Below are positions 62,895 to 64,000 of a stretch of 64,000 nucleotides of DNA, one piece after another. Below the pieces are notes generated by a model. That model was not told the origin of the DNA. It searched no databases and was given only the letters and a program-made list of their open reading frames with translations. A program made the translations under genes and the position numbers. How positions within the stretch are numbered: position 1 is the stretch's first letter; every line of letters starts with the position of its first letter. The stretch is from Microcoleus sp036705565 (GTDB lineage Bacteria > Cyanobacteriota > Cyanobacteriia > Cyanobacteriales > Microcoleaceae), in NCBI GenBank assembly GCA_036705565.1, contig JAUBUY010000003.1, one strand, 5' to 3'.

Positions 62895-63341
62895 CTACTT
62901 GCTAAAAACATCCTTGATGCCGTCAACAGCGCGCTCTACAGCATTCTTGGTATTATCTACTGCTTCCTGAGTCCGAGCTGAATCTTCCGATGCTCTTTTC
63001 TCAATTGTGGCCGCATCTTTCTTAGCTTTGCGCTCTACGACACTACCATCCTCCGATGCTCGATCGACTTTAGCAGCATTTGTCTTGGCAGCTTCCTTAA
63101 CCTTCTCTTCTGTATCTCGGATGAAGTTCTTGGCTCGTCCAGCATCTTTGCTAGCTTTTTCTTGAACCGCATCGCCCGCATCTGCTGCTGCGATCGAGTT
63201 TACAGCAGGAGAAGCCATTGCTGCGGTGTTGGAGAAGAACGCACCAGACCAAACGAAGGCCATCGCTGACACGCAAAGGACTGTTGTAGCCATCAAGCGC
63301 CCTAAAGTCGAAAGCCGTTTCGTAAAATAATTCAGTTTCAT
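62895..63341 (-). CDS. secreted helical low-complexity protein (LEA/CsbD-like character)
   Basis: Protein of 148 aa from the ATG at 63341; the frame opens at 63350. A signal-type N-terminus (RLMATTVLCVSAMAFVWSGAFF, cleavage likely near AMA-SP) is followed by a Lys/Ala/Glu/Asp-rich, fully helical region with weak 11-residue periodicity (AKTNAAKVDRASEDG, ERKAKKDAATIEKRASED) and a C-terminal NTKNAVERAVDGIKDVF. The composition resembles LEA-type stress proteins; function unknown. AGGAG is visible upstream of the start. Confidence 0.75.
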   Translation of the reverse strand: MKLNYFTKRLSTLGRLMATTVLCVSAMAFVWSGAFFSNTAAMASPAVNSIAAADAGDAVQEKASKDAGRAKNFIRDTEEKVKEAAKTNAAKVDRASEDGSVVERKAKKDAATIEKRASEDSARTQEAVDNTKNAVERAVDGIKDVFSK

Positions 63342-63350
63342 AGAATACAA

Positions 63351-64000
63351 AAGGAGATGTGACCTTCTATTTTTACTCGATTTGAGCGATCGGCGGAACC
63401 GTTCTCTAGATAGAGGTTATCCACCGATGAGCTGTTAAAAAAGTTCCCTCTTTTGATAGATTCAAGCCAGGAAAGTCAGTCAATTTTAGATTTTAGATTT
63501 TAGATTTTAGATTTTAGAGTTGACTCCCCAGTCGCCCTTGGGAATCTTGAACTTTGGTGAGTCGATTGTAGATTTTAGATTTTAGATTTAACAATTAATA
63601 TCAAATCTGTTAGCATCGGGATTATTCATCTATCTCTTCTCTGCATCAGCGTGAATCAGCGTCAATTAATTGTCATCTGCGGTTAAGCAATTTTCTTGTT
63701 TTTACCGCAGATACAGGCAGATTAACACAGATTAACGCAGATGAATTATATCAATTCCGGTTGCAGCTTCGGAATAGTAAATTAGAGTTGACTGTTCACG
63801 GCGTCAACAGTCAACCGTCAACAGTCAACATCATTACGGTGTTACCGGAAATGATATAAGTAGGTGCGACAGTCAAGCTATCATCAATCGGGCGATTATT
63901 GTCATAAAATATCGCTTCTAAGGAATGATATCGTTTCCGGTTGTATCGGAATGATTTAACCGCAGAGGGCGCAGAGAACGCAGAGGGAGAGAATACAGAG
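63351..64000. other. gene-free window end rich in dispersed repeats
   Basis: TTTTAGA heptamer runs at about 63484-63520 and 63568-63590, CAGATTAACACAGATTAACG-type words at about 63715-63745, TCAACAGTCAAC repeats near 63805-63830 and GCAGAGGGCGCAGAGAACGC at the end. No gene is seen; the region between 63840 and 63950 has a GGAATGATAT / ATCATTCC palindromic tendency. Confidence 0.7.

Noticed and set aside
1..64000. tRNA, rRNA, riboswitch, group II intron or prophage module
   Set aside because: I looked for cloverleaf ends with CCA-proximal T-arms, intron domain V-like hairpins and phage structural genes and saw none that I could support.

Overview
The window looks like a chromosome segment of a filamentous, non-heterocystous cyanobacterium of the Oscillatoriales (Microcoleus/Oscillatoria/Phormidium type). 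The evidence is a photosystem I subunit gene (psaK), very frequent GCGATCGC (HIP1) octamers, cyanobacterial gene families (slr1658/slr1659-type regulators, DUF928, CHASE2-cyclase, ethylene/bilin sensor kinases) and a heavy load of small dispersed palindromic repeats. A run of 100 N at 61418-61517 marks a scaffold gap, so this is a draft assembly.

Layout. 1-4030: the end of a type III CRISPR locus (C-terminus of an unidentified protein, a CARF-HEPN Csx1/Csm6-like nuclease, a frameshifted cas2, a 20-repeat array). 4049-6240: a REP-associated tyrosine transposase (RAYT) and a Uma2 nuclease-like gene set among GGGCGGGTTT-type palindromes. 6259-9482: a GT39 glycosyltransferase and a conserved membrane protein. 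9879-18975: a degraded and two full-length DUF4347/beta-helix/RTX secreted giant proteins, with small terminal-inverted-repeat elements. 19225-28201: three genes on the minus strand that share an AAA-like ATPase module, two with 14 WD40 repeats and one with an N-terminal helix-turn-helix. 29162-35913: two ethylene-receptor-like histidine kinases, the second with a probable DXCF cyanobacteriochrome domain, followed by a REC-adenylate cyclase. 35963-37606: a XisF-like recombinase and a VOC protein. 37772-42518: a partner-switching set (SpoIIE-type phosphatase, adenylate cyclase, anti-sigma-like ATPase, STAS protein). 42954-50601: a PilJ-N histidine kinase, an alpha/beta hydrolase interrupted by an in-frame TAG, an Omp85 protein, a coiled-coil/HEAT protein, a CPBP protease and acylphosphatase. 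50988-63350: mostly housekeeping genes (trpF, psaK, M50 protease, CHASE2-cyclase, DUF928, lipoate-ligase-like, thioredoxin, aminotransferase, surE, pheS).

Functional theme. The middle of the window is a signalling neighbourhood: four histidine kinases or phosphatase-type sensors and two of the three adenylate cyclases lie between 29 and 44.5 kb, which suggests gas, light and second-messenger inputs meeting on cAMP and partner switching (inference from context). The accessory parts (0-6 kb, 9.8-28.8 kb) hold defence-like and surface-protein genes and most of the mobile DNA.

The most distinctive signals are: (i) palindromic repeats inserted in frame into several protein genes (WD40-ATPases, aminotransferase, Omp85, acylphosphatase); (ii) at least three families of MITE-like elements, two with clear target-site duplications; (iii) a conserved His/Cys pair in DUF4347 that suggests a caspase-like fold; (iv) an ethylene-domain plus two-cysteine bilin-GAF hybrid kinase; and (v) broken genes (cas2, hydrolase, DUF4347 remnant) whose lesions can be placed to within a few bases.
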